Below are positions 1-8,571 of a stretch of 64,000 nt of DNA, piece after piece (positions within the stretch are counted from its first letter, which is position 1; every line of letters starts with the position of its first letter). Source of the stretch: Streptomyces sp. G44 (GTDB lineage Bacteria; Actinomycetota; Actinomycetes; Streptomycetales; Streptomycetaceae); the NCBI RefSeq assembly GCF_016905445.1, contig NZ_JAFEXF010000005.1:1-64000 (forward strand), in the 5' to 3' direction. Under the pieces are notes generated by a model. It ran no database searches and was not told the origin of the DNA. It saw only the letters and a program-made list of their open reading frames with translations. Both the position numbers and the translations under genes were made by a program.

Positions 1-162
1 GACAAGGTCACCTACCGCGACCGCAACGTCGTCGAACGATGCTTCGCCCGCCTCAAGCAGTTCCGCGCGATCGCGACCCGGTTCGACAAGCTCGGCGACC
101 GCTACCGTGCCGGAGTTGTCCTGGCTTGCTTGATCCTCTGGCTTCGCGAGTCCACGGGGTAA
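1..162 (+). CDS. IS5-type transposase, C-terminal part (cut by window edge)
   Basis: The reading frame is open from base 1 to TAA at 160-162 and encodes 53 residues. It contains YRDRNVVERCFARLKQFR and ends ILWLRESTG. The RNxVERxFxRLKxFR block with a downstream hydrophobic helix is characteristic of the C-terminal catalytic end (the DDE glutamate region) of IS5-family transposases in actinomycetes. The N-terminal part lies outside the window. The sequence just after the stop (161-184) may be the right end of the insertion sequence, but its partner end is not visible. Confidence 0.8.
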   Translation, partial: DKVTYRDRNVVERCFARLKQFRAIATRFDKLGDRYRAGVVLACLILWLRESTG

Positions 163-216
163 ACATTTGTCAGACAGGCCCTAGGCCTCACTTCGTTCTT
201 GCCCCTGAAACACAAG

Positions 217-260
217 AAGGCCCGGCACTCCCACGATCGTCTGCGGGAGTGCCGGGCCTT
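217..260. terminator. 16-bp perfect hairpin after transposase
   Basis: AAGGCCCGGCACTCCC (217-232) and its exact reverse complement (245-260) enclose a 12-base loop. There is no T-tract, but such G+C-rich stems commonly terminate transcription in Streptomyces. It could act in either direction. Confidence 0.6.
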
Positions 261-482
261 CGGCTGTCAGGCCGTCCAAGTCGCGGGCGTGCCGTCTTTG
301 CCGGGGTTGGGGATCCCGGCGGCGGTCACCGCGGCCGCCGGGTGTCGTAGGGCGGTGACCGGGACGGCGCCGGGTTCGGTGGGCGGTACCCAGACCAGAC
401 GCCACTGGTTGTCCCAGGCGCAACCGCAGGGGTGGGCTGGGTGCTTGTGGCCAGGGTTTGCCGTTGACCGTTGACCACCTCC

Positions 483-941
483 TCAGCTGGTCGCCGGTCG
501 CCTGGAGGGGGTGGGGGTCAGGCGAGTGACGCCCGTGGCTGCCTCAAGTTCTTCTCTCAGCTTCTGGTTCTCCAGAGTGATTCGCTGGATGTGGCAGGCG
601 GCGAGGGTGAGGGTCTCGGTGAGCTCGCGGTTGTGACGCTTGAGCTTGGCGTTTCGGGCGACGAGCCTGTCGTAGCGGGTCGGTTCGCTTGGGGATCCTG
701 GCGTCGGCGGTGCTGATCGGAGGGCGGCGATCTCCTGTGCGATGTCGGGGAAGTGGCGGCGGAAGGTGGTGTTCGACCGGTGTCCGAGCCTGCGGCGGAC
801 CCAGTCCAGCGGGTCGCCGAAGATCCGGGTGTAGTGCCCGCGCTGTCGGGGGTTGAGTTCGGCGAGCTGAGCGATGTGGGCCCGATGGAGCTGTTCCAGG
901 GTGACCACCGCGAACGAATGTCTTGTGTCCGCAGAGGCCAT
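483..941 (-). pseudogene. Tyrosine-recombinase C-terminal fragment (Tn554-like)
   Basis: The frame starting at ATG 941 encodes about 152 residues. It begins SADTRHSFAV, then GHYTRIFGDPLDWVRRRLGH, which matches the catalytic RH...LGH section of large site-specific integrases. It continues into a charged helix (NAKLKRHNRELTETLTLA, then NQKLREELEAA) resembling the C-terminal coiled coil of DUF6262 (TnpC-like) proteins. The catalytic tyrosine and the entire N-terminal half are missing. I infer a deletion fusion of the tnpB and tnpC parts of a Tn554-type transposon. The same frame stays open to 1850, but its middle is only the antisense of the YunG gene. Confidence 0.5.
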
Positions 942-1106
942 GTGCGGATGGATCCGTGTGGCGATTGAGCAGGTCGCTCCCCGGCGCGCTGTTTGCGACG
1001 CACGTCGTCGAGCGTGTTGCATTCCGCAGAAGTATGAGTGATACAGATCACCTCCCTGTGGTGCTCGCCGGATCACATTGTCAGTGGCGGATGCAAGGCT
1101 GCGGAC

Positions 1107-1511
1107 ATGACCCCTTGGAACCTGCTCGTCCTCGACGAAGGCCTGCGTGCCAGTTGGGCCGCCGACACCTGCTCCCCGGACGATCTGGCTCGCGCCGGCT
1201 GGCAGCCGGGCAACCCTGCCTGGGGCCACTGCGACATCACGGCCTTGGTCGTCAACGACATCTTCGGCGGCGACCTCATGGTCGGCGAGGTCCATCTCGA
1301 TGGGGAACAGCACGGCTTTCACTGGTGGAATCGGCTGCCCAGCGGTGTCGAACTCGACTTGACGCGCGAGCAGTTCCAGCAGGGCCAGACTGTCACCGCA
1401 GCTCGTGTCGTCGAACGCCCGCCGGGCCCTCTTCGCCGTTGGGACGAGTACCTGCTCTTGCGTGAGCGCGTCGTCAAGCACCTCGGTCACCTGCCGGAGC
1501 CTGCCGTCTGA
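1107..1511 (+). CDS. YunG-family protein
   Basis: This is a 134-residue protein starting at ATG 1107 (MTPWNLLVLDEGL). An upstream in-frame ATG at 1038 would add 23 residues that do not look like the family. Recognisable segments are PAWGHCDITALVVNDIFGG, FHWWNRLPSGVELDLTREQF and the terminal LRERVVKHLG. These match the compact YunG-like family, which has a papain/NlpC-like Cys-His arrangement (C in WGHCDITA, H in GFHWWN). The function of the family is not established. It lies between two fragments of a Tn554-like element on the opposite strand, which suggests passenger DNA. Confidence 0.7.
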   Translation: MTPWNLLVLDEGLRASWAADTCSPDDLARAGWQPGNPAWGHCDITALVVNDIFGGDLMVGEVHLDGEQHGFHWWNRLPSGVELDLTREQFQQGQTVTAARVVERPPGPLRRWDEYLLLRERVVKHLGHLPEPAV

Positions 1512-1589
1512 CCGGGCGGAGATCGTGCTGCAACTGCAACTCCCGATCACGGTGGTTCGCGGAGCGGGAAGGCGACTGACCCGGTCCGT

Positions 1590-1790
1590 CTCAGCGGCGG
1601 ATTCTCGAAGGTGAACGATCTCCTCGTGCTGGGCAGCAAGCCGGGGCAGGGCCTGGCTGCAGAAGCCGGTGAGCTCGTCGACCGTCTGCTCCGACTGGGC
1701 CAGCCGTTCCCGGAGCTTGGCGTTCTCGGCCTTGAGCCGAGCGATCTGGGCCTCGCGAGGGTTGGGGATCTCGCCGGCATCCTGCATCGC
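1590..1790 (-). pseudogene. DUF6262 (TnpC-like) C-terminal fragment
   Basis: The minus frame from ATG 1790 encodes a heptad-rich helix (QIARLKAENAKLRERLAQSE) followed by LTGFCSQALPRLAAQ. This style of coiled coil ends the DUF6262 proteins that accompany tandem tyrosine recombinases in Tn554-like transposons. There is no upstream N-terminal HTH and the reading degenerates after about 1590. I infer a second remnant of the element seen at 483-941. Confidence 0.4.
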
Positions 1791-1864
1791 CTGGAGCCCT
1801 GCCCCGCCGGGCGGTCCGGCTGCTCGAACAGTGGCTCGCGCACTCGGCACTGCTGCGGACCTTT

Positions 1865-2236
1865 ATGCCGCCGGAAGAACGCCGCAAACTGTGGGTGGGG
1901 GTGAGCCGGGCCGGCGGGTCACGCCGGGTGACACTGGCCTGCTCGGTCAGTCGCAGCCCCGTGCGGACCATGCTGCCCGAGTGGCTGCAGACCGTCGGCC
2001 AGATCTTTCCCGTGTACTGGCTCGGCCTTGGTCTCCGCTCGGCGCTGCTGCCGGCCGATGCGGTCGCCGCCGAGATCGGCGATTCCTGGCGGCACCTGGA
2101 GACAGCGGGCATGCTGGGTGTCTGGGCAGTCGCCGGGCTGCTCCTCGCACCATCCGTCCTGCGCAGGATGGCCCGCCGCGAGTCCGGGGCCGCGATGGCG
2201 GAACGGCGCCAGAGGGCGATGCAGCGGGTCGGCTAG
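1865..2236 (+). pseudogene. ABC-2 transporter permease, C-terminal fragment
   Basis: The frame ends MARRESGAAMAERRQRAMQRVG and contains MLPEWLQTVGQIFPVYWLGL and a hydrophobic segment (MLGVWAVAGLLLAPSVLRRM). This is the usual end of ABC-2 type permeases, in which PEWLQ...FPVYW precedes the last transmembrane helix. Only the last third of the protein remains, and no ATPase gene is nearby, so it cannot be functional. The first residues (up to about 1940) are probably not part of the original gene. Confidence 0.65.
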
Positions 2237-2429
2237 TGAGGTGCCGGGGATGTCGGCCGGGTTCCTGGTCAGACCGCGTTGGGCAGAGGGCGTCCGCCCC
2301 AGCGGATGCCCTTTCTCGCTGCGGATACGGGCGTGTTCCTTGCGCTGGGCGGCGAGCACGTCGGGGCGGCGGCGTTCGCGTTGCGCCAGCGCAGGTAGCG
2401 GTATAAGGCCCCCACCACGCCGCGGCTGA

Positions 2430-2930
2430 ACGCATACACTGCCTGTCCGGCACGGCGTCGACACCGAGCAGGCACTTTCACTGCTCACCTCCGGCATCAC
2501 CTCCCGCCGCCTTGCCCACCTTGCCGGTCGAGAGGCCGCCGCCCACCTGCGTCGACCAGCTGACCTACGCCGCTGGCTCGCAGAGCAGCACATCGACGGG
2601 TGGACGAATCGCTACCAGGCGAACGAATACGAGATCGAAGACCTCCTCGACTACGTCCGTTCTCACTTGAACCTGGTCAACCAGTTGCTCAACGACCGCC
2701 GCGTGATCACCCCACTGGTCCGTCTAACACCCGGCGCATCTGACGGTCCGGTCGCAATCGCTCCACCAAGCGCAACGAGCCCTCTGATCAGGGTCGGTCG
2801 CAACAAGCAGCGCCTGGGCACCGTGCCGGCCGACAGACACCTCGATGTCCTGGCGATGCTCGACAGCGGCCTCGACCTTGCCCATCATCTCCAGGACGGC
2901 CAACTCATCACCACCCGGCGCAGCCACTAG
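2430..2930 (+). pseudogene. 5'-truncated gene of unknown family
   Basis: The frame is open from after a TGA at 2427 to TAG ending at 2930, but no ATG, GTG or TTG lies in its first 200 bases. The translation includes LLTSGITSRRLAHLAGREA, WLAEQQHIDGWTNRYQANEY and VRSHLNLVNQLLNDRRVITP. It looks like a helical, soluble C-terminal part. I do not recognise the family. Bases 2931-3154 hold no gene that I can support. Confidence 0.3.
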
Positions 2931-3154
2931 GGTCCGTCTTCAGAGATCATCGAGTGGGTGATAGATCATGCTGGGGTGATATGCCGTGCACCCAGACCGC
3001 AGACGCCCGCCGCTGCGCCCCGTGGCCAAGCTGGGGTTCACCGACGCGGAGAACCCTTAGCGGGTTCGACACCGAGCAGTGGTTCGGTATGTGGTCCTCG
3101 GTGTAGTCACCGGCCGGCCCCGACGTATCCCTTACACAACTGGTCCCTGACCGC

Positions 3155-3517
3155 CTACACACAAGGGTGTGGGTGGTGCAGGACCGCGGTGTGCGTGTGA
3201 ACGGCGCGGGGGATCCGTGGGGTGACGTCGCCATGGTCAGCGTGCGGGTAGGTGTGGAGCTCCCGCCAGTTGTAGATCTTGGCCATGTAGGCGGCTGCGG
3301 CCTCGATGACATGACCCCAGCGGTGGTGTCCGAGCGCGATGAATCCGACAGGCGGTTCGTCCTCTGCTCCGTAGCCGGTGATGGTTATGCCGTTGTGGGT
3401 GATGAATCCGAGTCGTTTCGGGTCGCCGTGATCCGGTGTCCAGAGGTGTTCGATGGGGCGCATGGTCCCGTCGTCGCCCTCGCTGGTCTCGATCTCGTAC
3501 AGGGCCGGGGCGGTCAT
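3155..3517 (-). CDS. Hypothetical protein, last gene of coupled operon
   Basis: This is a 120-residue protein from ATG 3517. The ATG overlaps the TGA of the upstream gene (ATGA, 3514-3517), so the two are translationally coupled and the start is well supported. It reads MTAPALYEIETSEGDDGTMR, then GFITHNGITITGYGAEDEPP, and ends in a His-rich tail. I see no motif that gives a function. It belongs to the operon that once contained the split Nudix gene. Confidence 0.6.
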   Translation of the reverse strand: MTAPALYEIETSEGDDGTMRPIEHLWTPDHGDPKRLGFITHNGITITGYGAEDEPPVGFIALGHHRWGHVIEAAAAYMAKIYNWRELHTYPHADHGDVTPRIPRAVHTHTAVLHHPHPCV

Positions 3518-4204
3518 GCGCTCGCCCCCGCAACTGAGGCGTCCAGGAGCGCGACGGCGTCGGCCTTGTAGGGGTCGGCGAACAGCTGGTGGTCGCTGAC
3601 GTCGAACGGCCCGAACCTCGTGGAGATGCGGAACTCGGGTACGAGGGTGGTCTCGCGTCCGTCCAGTGCGGCGGTGAGCCGGTCGTAGTCCTGCTGGGCG
3701 TGCCGGGTCTGGGTGTACGGGCCGAGGCGCAGCAGGGTGTAGCCGTCGAGGCCCGTCGTCGCGCCGACGGGCCTCGATGTAAAGGGCGTAGTGCGCGAGC
3801 TCCATGCCGATGTCGTCGGGCAGGGGGAGGTTCGCGGCGGCGTGGGTGAGGATCGCGTAGCCGGGCTGCCAGATGCCGAGGATCGCGCTGGTCTCGCATC
3901 GGAGCCAGCCGCGGTCGGTGTGGCCGAGCCGGCGGCCGTGAAGGTAGCCCGTGGCGTACAGGGTGCCGGGGTGGTCCAGCGCAACGGCGATCAGGTCGGG
4001 GCCGTGGTCGTCGCCGGGCCGAGTCTGCGCGCGTTCCACGAACGGGCCGACGCGTACGGCGATGTCCTGGGCGCCGCCGGGCGTCCAGGGCTGTGGGTTG
4101 CGTACGGCGGTGAGCATCGCGCGGAACTGGTCGATGACGGCCTGGTCCTTGGGGGAGAGGGTGCCGGGGGCGGTCCCGCAGCGGCGGAAGGTGGGGCGCT
4201 TCAT
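3514..4204 (-). pseudogene. Hypothetical gene with one frameshift
   Basis: It starts at ATG 4204 (MKRPTFRRCGTAPGTLSPKD), overlapping the stop of the Nudix remnant as ATGA. The frame runs through LYATGYLHGRRLGHTDRGWL to YALYIEAR near 3768. The homologous reading then continues in another frame (VGATTGLDGYTLLRLGPYT ... DPYKADAVALLDASVAGASA) to TGA at 3514. A one-base indel in the GC-rich stretch around 3768 explains this. The repaired protein would be about 229 residues. Its function is unknown. The indel may be real or a sequencing error. Confidence 0.55.
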
Positions 4205-4543
4205 CGGGTGGGCTCCTGTTCGGGGGTGCGGGTGGCCGTCAACGGGGTCTGGCTGAGGGCCGCGCGGAGGATGTCGGCGTGGTCGAACGCGAGTCGTTCC
4301 GGCAGGGCGTCCAGGGGCCACCAGCGGGCGGTGCGGGCGTCGGGCCCGGCGACGATCGGCGCGACGGCGGGAACGACGGCGAGGTAGGCGTCGGTGCTGT
4401 ACCTGCCCCGCGGGTCACGGCCGGGCTGGTCCCATGTCCCGATCTCGCAGGTCGTCGGTGGCCACGTGGACACCGGTCTCCTCATCGAGCTCCCGAGCAG
4501 CGGCCTCTCGGCTGGATTCTCCCGGGTCGACGTGGCCGCCGGG
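4201..4543 (-). pseudogene. Nudix hydrolase, 3' part (split by insertion)
   Basis: The minus frame resumes at PGGHVDPGESSREAAARELD and continues EETGV, a full Nudix box (G-x5-E-x7-RE-x2-EE-x-G). After VATDDLRD the frame slips by one base near 4447 into GTWDQPGRDPRGRYSTDAYL and ends at TGA 4201. The matching N-terminal half is at 8605-8727 on the same strand, so an insertion split one gene. Nudix enzymes hydrolyse nucleoside-diphosphate-linked substrates. In the pSAM2 element a Nudix protein (Pif) acts in transfer immunity; a similar role here is only an inference. Confidence 0.8.
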
Positions 4544-4579
4544 CGAAGCGGGCGGGTTCGCGAATTTCTGGCCGCTCAG

Positions 4580-4596
4580 TCGTGAGAACCCGCGCG
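4580..4596 (+). repeat. Left imperfect direct repeat of the mobile module
   Basis: TCGTGAGAACCCGCGCG matches the right copy (8579-8595) at 15 of 17 positions, in the same orientation and 3999 bases apart. It lies about 37 bases inside the inferred left border. It may be a recombinase arm or core site. Confidence 0.5.
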
Positions 4597-4647
4597 TTGG
4601 TGGGCAGCAGATCGCTCTGCATCGACGAGTTCAGGGGCACCCGCCTG

Positions 4648-6933
4648 TCAACGAGGGATGGGGCCGCCACGGTGGGGGTGAGCCGTGTGGATGTATTTCA
4701 TGGCAGTGGTGATGGAGATTCCGAAGACACGGACGAGGTGGACGGGATCTTCGGTCTCGCGGGCCTCATCGAGGATCCTGTCGGCGCGAACTGCGCGGAG
4801 AGTCAGACCAGCGGGAGCGAAGCGCCTGGAGACGTAGTCCGCAGAGATCGGATCGGTCGAGTTGGCCGTCTGTTGAGTGACCAGAAGGTGTGAGTTGACG
4901 GTGCGTGGCCAACGCTGATGGCGGTAGCGGAGCCAGGCATGCAGTAGGGCGGCTGTGGTGTCGTCGAGGTGGACGACATGACGGCCGTGGGGGCGGCGGA
5001 ACAGAAGTTGCTGTCGGGTAAGCAGCACGTCGGAGAGGACGAGGTTGCGCAGGTCAGTGCCGCTGGTTGCGTGGAGGGCGACCAGGGCGAGAACCAGGCG
5101 GGTGGCGGGGTTGGAGCTGGTCTCCAATAGCCCGGCCAGCCGGTCGGGGGCCAGGGTTGTGGGCAGCAGTTCCTGACGGGTGATGTGGAGGCCACGGGTG
5201 GGGTCGACGAAGACGAGCTTGGCGTGTTTCAGGGCTCGAAAGAGCGACCGGACCGCCACTGCGCGCTCGTGGGCGCGTGGGCCTTTGACCGCGGTGAAAG
5301 CGGCCGTGATGTCAGCCTCTGTCACCTGGCGCAAGGTGGTGTAACGGGTGGTCCAGTCGGCGAGTGGCTTGGCCAGGTAGATGAGGTAGCGGCGCAGGGT
5401 GGCGTAGTCGGTGACGCGGTGGTGGGGCCTGCTGGCGCCACGCAAGACCCCGACCCACGTGCCGATTTCGTCGCTGATTCGTGGAGGGAGGGCGGCGATG
5501 GTGCGCTGGGCGAAAGCCTCGTCTCTGCTGCGCCGCGGCGACGAGGCGACGAGCTGCCCACGTTGATCCAGGAAGGCGACAAGCCCGCGAACGCGCCCCA
5601 GGCTGCCGAACACGCGGTGCAGCGCCCGAAGATCGTCCTCACGGAAGACGGTGTCGGCGCCCAGCCAGGTGGCGGCCACTCGTAGAATCCGAGCACTGGA
5701 CTCGTGGACTGACCGGTCCCAGCGGTTCTCGCTGGTGTACCGGGCGAAGTCCGCCAGCAGGGACTTCACCGGCGGCAGCGGGGCCGGCAGCAGGGCTCCA
5801 GCCAGCGGGCGCCAGTCCCGCTCAACCTCGAAGATCGTCGCCTGACCTTCAAGTATGGCTGGCGGACTGAGCTCCGGGCGATCCGCGTGGAGCTCGCGAC
5901 GGGTCGCGCTGTCGTTCACCAAGGACGGTCCGGCGAACCGTAGTTGTCGCCAGGTAGAGGCGTCGGCGTCAGGTCCCAACTGACGGCGCTGTCGAGTGCA
6001 GTCGCGGCATCGACCGTTCCGCAGGGGAAGCGGCCCGGCGCCACACCGACTGCAGCATCCTCGCTGGTCAGCGTATGTGTGACGCCAGTACCTACAGGCT
6101 TCGCATATGTGGTTTCGTCCCCACGAGAGGCAGTCATCACAGCTTCGTGGCTGAGGTTGGGGGCGGGCCCGTCGGGCGTGCGGCAGTACGGCCACCCCGT
6201 GCTCGATATCAGGTGCCAGCAGCCCGGCCTTGTTGAGGACCGCAGTGACTCCGGAGGGCCGGTGAGGCAGGGCGTCAAGGATGGTGGCATCGACCAGGTC
6301 GTGGCCTGCGGCGTCGCGGGCCGCCAGAGCAAGGGCCAAGGCGTCCATGGCACTAACGCGCCAGGTGCGGCTCAGGCGGTGTTCGGCCTGTATTTCGTTG
6401 ATCAGCGGTTTCAGTCGTTCCAGATCGTCTTGGAGTCGGTCTCGGAGCAAGACTGCGTGGTGTTCCAGCAGTCGGTAGGGCGCGGGGAACATGGCCATCA
6501 GTCCGCGCACTGCCGGCGGGCAGACGCGCCCATCGTCCAGGACGGCGGCCGGGCGCTGGGCGCGCGCCCAGCCAGGTGCGTGGTAGCGGCCGTCGGTCTG
6601 CAACCGGTAGGTGCCGGTCGCCTTCGCCTGCCGCCGGATAGATGCCGGCAGGCAGAACGACAGTTGGGTCCACACCGGCAGGCGTGCGGCCCGGACGGGC
6701 TCGTAGTACCAGGCCGCGTCGTACTCGGTGATCGCCACGACGCATGCACGGCAGAAGCCTTCCTTGTTGACCCGCCACAGTCGCTTGCAGCGTCTGCACT
6801 CGGCTGCCGGGTGGTAACGCTTGGAGCGCCACTGGTGGCACGGGGAACAGAACGGCGGTTGCGCTCGCGGTCCCCAGCCGAGACACCCCGTGCACTGCCC
6901 CAGCGAAGGAAGGCGTATGCGTGATCGGGCCAT
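4648..6933 (-). CDS. Recombinase-like protein with N-terminal zinc ribbons
   Basis: This is a 761-residue protein from ATG 6933, one base after the stop of the HTH gene. The N-terminal half has CxxC pairs (CTGCLGWGP, CSPCHQ, CRRCKRLWR, CRACVV) and a second set around residue 270 (CDDCLSWG, CEACRYWR, CSRCGAGPL, CRDCTRQ). The C-terminal 350 residues have a tyrosine-recombinase layout: a core-binding helical part, then ATSGTDLRNLVLSDV (the first catalytic Arg), LTLRAVRADRIL and FGISITTAMKYIHTAHPH (the Tyr). The His of the usual HxxR is absent and the second His (GH) is replaced. It therefore probably assists the intact recombinase, for example by binding DNA, rather than acting alone. Confidence 0.75.
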   Translation of the reverse strand: MARSRIRLPSLGQCTGCLGWGPRAQPPFCSPCHQWRSKRYHPAAECRRCKRLWRVNKEGFCRACVVAITEYDAAWYYEPVRAARLPVWTQLSFCLPASIRRQAKATGTYRLQTDGRYHAPGWARAQRPAAVLDDGRVCPPAVRGLMAMFPAPYRLLEHHAVLLRDRLQDDLERLKPLINEIQAEHRLSRTWRVSAMDALALALAARDAAGHDLVDATILDALPHRPSGVTAVLNKAGLLAPDIEHGVAVLPHARRARPQPQPRSCDDCLSWGRNHICEACRYWRHTYADQRGCCSRCGAGPLPLRNGRCRDCTRQRRQLGPDADASTWRQLRFAGPSLVNDSATRRELHADRPELSPPAILEGQATIFEVERDWRPLAGALLPAPLPPVKSLLADFARYTSENRWDRSVHESSARILRVAATWLGADTVFREDDLRALHRVFGSLGRVRGLVAFLDQRGQLVASSPRRSRDEAFAQRTIAALPPRISDEIGTWVGVLRGASRPHHRVTDYATLRRYLIYLAKPLADWTTRYTTLRQVTEADITAAFTAVKGPRAHERAVAVRSLFRALKHAKLVFVDPTRGLHITRQELLPTTLAPDRLAGLLETSSNPATRLVLALVALHATSGTDLRNLVLSDVLLTRQQLLFRRPHGRHVVHLDDTTAALLHAWLRYRHQRWPRTVNSHLLVTQQTANSTDPISADYVSRRFAPAGLTLRAVRADRILDEARETEDPVHLVRVFGISITTAMKYIHTAHPHRGGPIPR

Positions 6934-6934
6934 C

Positions 6935-7270
6935 TCAGTTCGGCGGGAGCGACCTCGGCCGCCCCGCTCCGCCCGGCCGACGTGGCACCGGTCGCGGCAG
7001 CTCTCCCGCCGCCTTCGCCAGTTCCTCGCCTTGGACTGCCGGAGTCCTCCGGGCCACGGGCTCGGCGACCAGAAGGTCCCCGACCGTGCAGTCCAGCGCG
7101 GCGCAGATCAGGTCGAGGTCCTCCAGCCGCACCGTCACCGGCGTACCCGACCACAGCGCGGAGACCTTCGACAGCGACGGAGTGAACCCGACTTCTTCGA
7201 ACACGGGCATCAGCTCGCTTGGCCGCCAGATGCCCCGGTTGGCCGCCGCCCACCGCAAGTTCCACTTCAC
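6935..7270 (-). CDS. XRE-family helix-turn-helix protein of the module
   Basis: This is a 111-residue protein. Its ATG (7270) overlaps the recombinase stop as ATGA. It contains MKWNLRWAAANRGIWRPSEL and a Cro/C1-like helix pair (SLSKVSALWSG, then VRLEDLDLICAALDCTVGDL). The CTVGDLL end is typical of XRE proteins of the MWK/YozG type. A basic Pro-rich tail follows. Its place between the two recombinase genes suggests it controls their expression or acts as an accessory DNA-bending factor. Confidence 0.8.
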   Translation of the reverse strand: MKWNLRWAAANRGIWRPSELMPVFEEVGFTPSLSKVSALWSGTPVTVRLEDLDLICAALDCTVGDLLVAEPVARRTPAVQGEELAKAAGELPRPVPRRPGGAGRPRSLPPN

Positions 7271-8454
7271 GACAGACCCCCCGCGTCCACGCGCAACCGC
7301 TGTGCAGCCCGATCCGACGAGCGCCGGCTCGCCATCTCCGGATCACCTTGAGCAGACAAAATGTACCGAACCGTGGTCGTCGTCCAATCATGGCCAAGCA
7401 ACTTCTGCACCTCCCACAGCGACATCCCCGCCTCGTAGCGGTGCGTGGCACAAGCGTGCCGAAGCAGATGCGGAAAGATCCGCTCGACCGGACCCGACAG
7501 GTGAGCCGCCGAGGCCCGCGCCAGCGCCTTCCGCAACGTCGATGTCGTCACCGCCGGCCCCACCGGACTCGGCCCGCCCCTGAGATCCCGGGCCAGGCGC
7601 TCCGAGGGCCAAACTGGCGACTCGGGGTGCTCCGGGTCGTCCGAGAACAACCCGCGCACCTCCTCCACGTACCACCACAACAGCTCACGACCCTCGGCGA
7701 ACAGGAACGCCTCGCGCTGCCGCGGCCCCGATCCTCGGGCGCCCTTGCCCTGGACGACGAATCGCCCGAAGTCGCCCGCCTCCCAGTGCAGGTCCTTCAT
7801 ACGCATCTGGCACAGCTCCGAAGCGCGTACCCCGGAGATGTAGATCAACTTCGCCATCACGTAGTCCCTGCACGCCACGGCCTCCTTGCGGGCGTGCGCC
7901 AGCTCCCGTCGCCAACCGGTGAAGAACTCGCCAACCGCCCGCGCCGACGGCGGCACCCGCAGGCCGAAGTCGCCGCGGTGTGCGTGCCGGTTGAACGGAT
8001 CGATCGGCGACTCGACCGTCGCCCCGAACCGCCGGAAGATCTCGTGTGCGTAGCGCTGCTCCAGGAACGCGAAGAAGTGATCGATCCGATTCAGCTTCGA
8101 TCGGACTGTCGGCGCCTGGCGCTTGCCGATCCCGGCGAAGTAGGCATCGACATGACGAGGCGACAACCGCCACGGCACCACGCCGTAGTGGTCACACACC
8201 TCGATCACCGGCTTCGTCAGCCCGTCCAGCGTCGAGGACGCCAGGCCCGCCACATCCCGTGCCCACTGGTACTCGACCAGCGTGTCCATGAAGAACAGCT
8301 GCTCGTCCTCCCGGTCTGCCCCGCCGGCATACCTGCGCTGCAGCGACAGGACATCACTCAGCCCCGGCTCGTCGCCCGGCAACTCCCGGTCTGCGGAAGG
8401 CGGTTCGCTGAGCGGCGGTACAAGGGAGAGCACGCGCGTCCTGAGATCTGCCAT
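7267..8454 (-). CDS. Tyrosine recombinase/integrase
   Basis: This is a 395-residue protein from ATG 8454. It has an N-terminal SAM-like core-binding domain (about 60-170) and a catalytic domain with all expected residues: Arg210 in ISGVRASELCQMR, Lys in VVQGKGAR, His329 and Arg332 in FPHLLRHACATH, His355 in LLGHDWTTTTVRY and Tyr364. It is therefore predicted to cut and join DNA through a 3'-phosphotyrosine. It is the first gene of the module, and the palindrome at 8479-8493 lies 25 bases upstream. Confidence 0.9.
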   Translation of the reverse strand: MADLRTRVLSLVPPLSEPPSADRELPGDEPGLSDVLSLQRRYAGGADREDEQLFFMDTLVEYQWARDVAGLASSTLDGLTKPVIEVCDHYGVVPWRLSPRHVDAYFAGIGKRQAPTVRSKLNRIDHFFAFLEQRYAHEIFRRFGATVESPIDPFNRHAHRGDFGLRVPPSARAVGEFFTGWRRELAHARKEAVACRDYVMAKLIYISGVRASELCQMRMKDLHWEAGDFGRFVVQGKGARGSGPRQREAFLFAEGRELLWWYVEEVRGLFSDDPEHPESPVWPSERLARDLRGGPSPVGPAVTTSTLRKALARASAAHLSGPVERIFPHLLRHACATHRYEAGMSLWEVQKLLGHDWTTTTVRYILSAQGDPEMASRRSSDRAAQRLRVDAGGLS

Positions 8455-8478
8455 GGACAGCGAAATTACAGCAGCAAT

Positions 8479-8493
8479 TCCTGAAATTCAGGA
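8479..8493. promoter_or_regulatory. Palindrome upstream of recombinase gene
   Basis: TCCTGAAATTCAGGA is a perfect palindrome around a central A. It lies in a locally A+T-rich stretch, 25 bases before the recombinase ATG. It could be an operator for the module's HTH protein or a recombination site. Confidence 0.4.
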
Positions 8494-8571
8494 GAACAGC
8501 CTAAAATCCGGGAGGTCCGCTCATCGAACCCAGCGAGCCTCCTACCAGCTGAGATGGCACGACGTACCGCT

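Noticed and set aside
483-1850. Single 455-residue minus-strand protein
   Set aside because: Its middle third is merely antisense to the YunG gene. Only the two ends resemble known (transposon) proteins.
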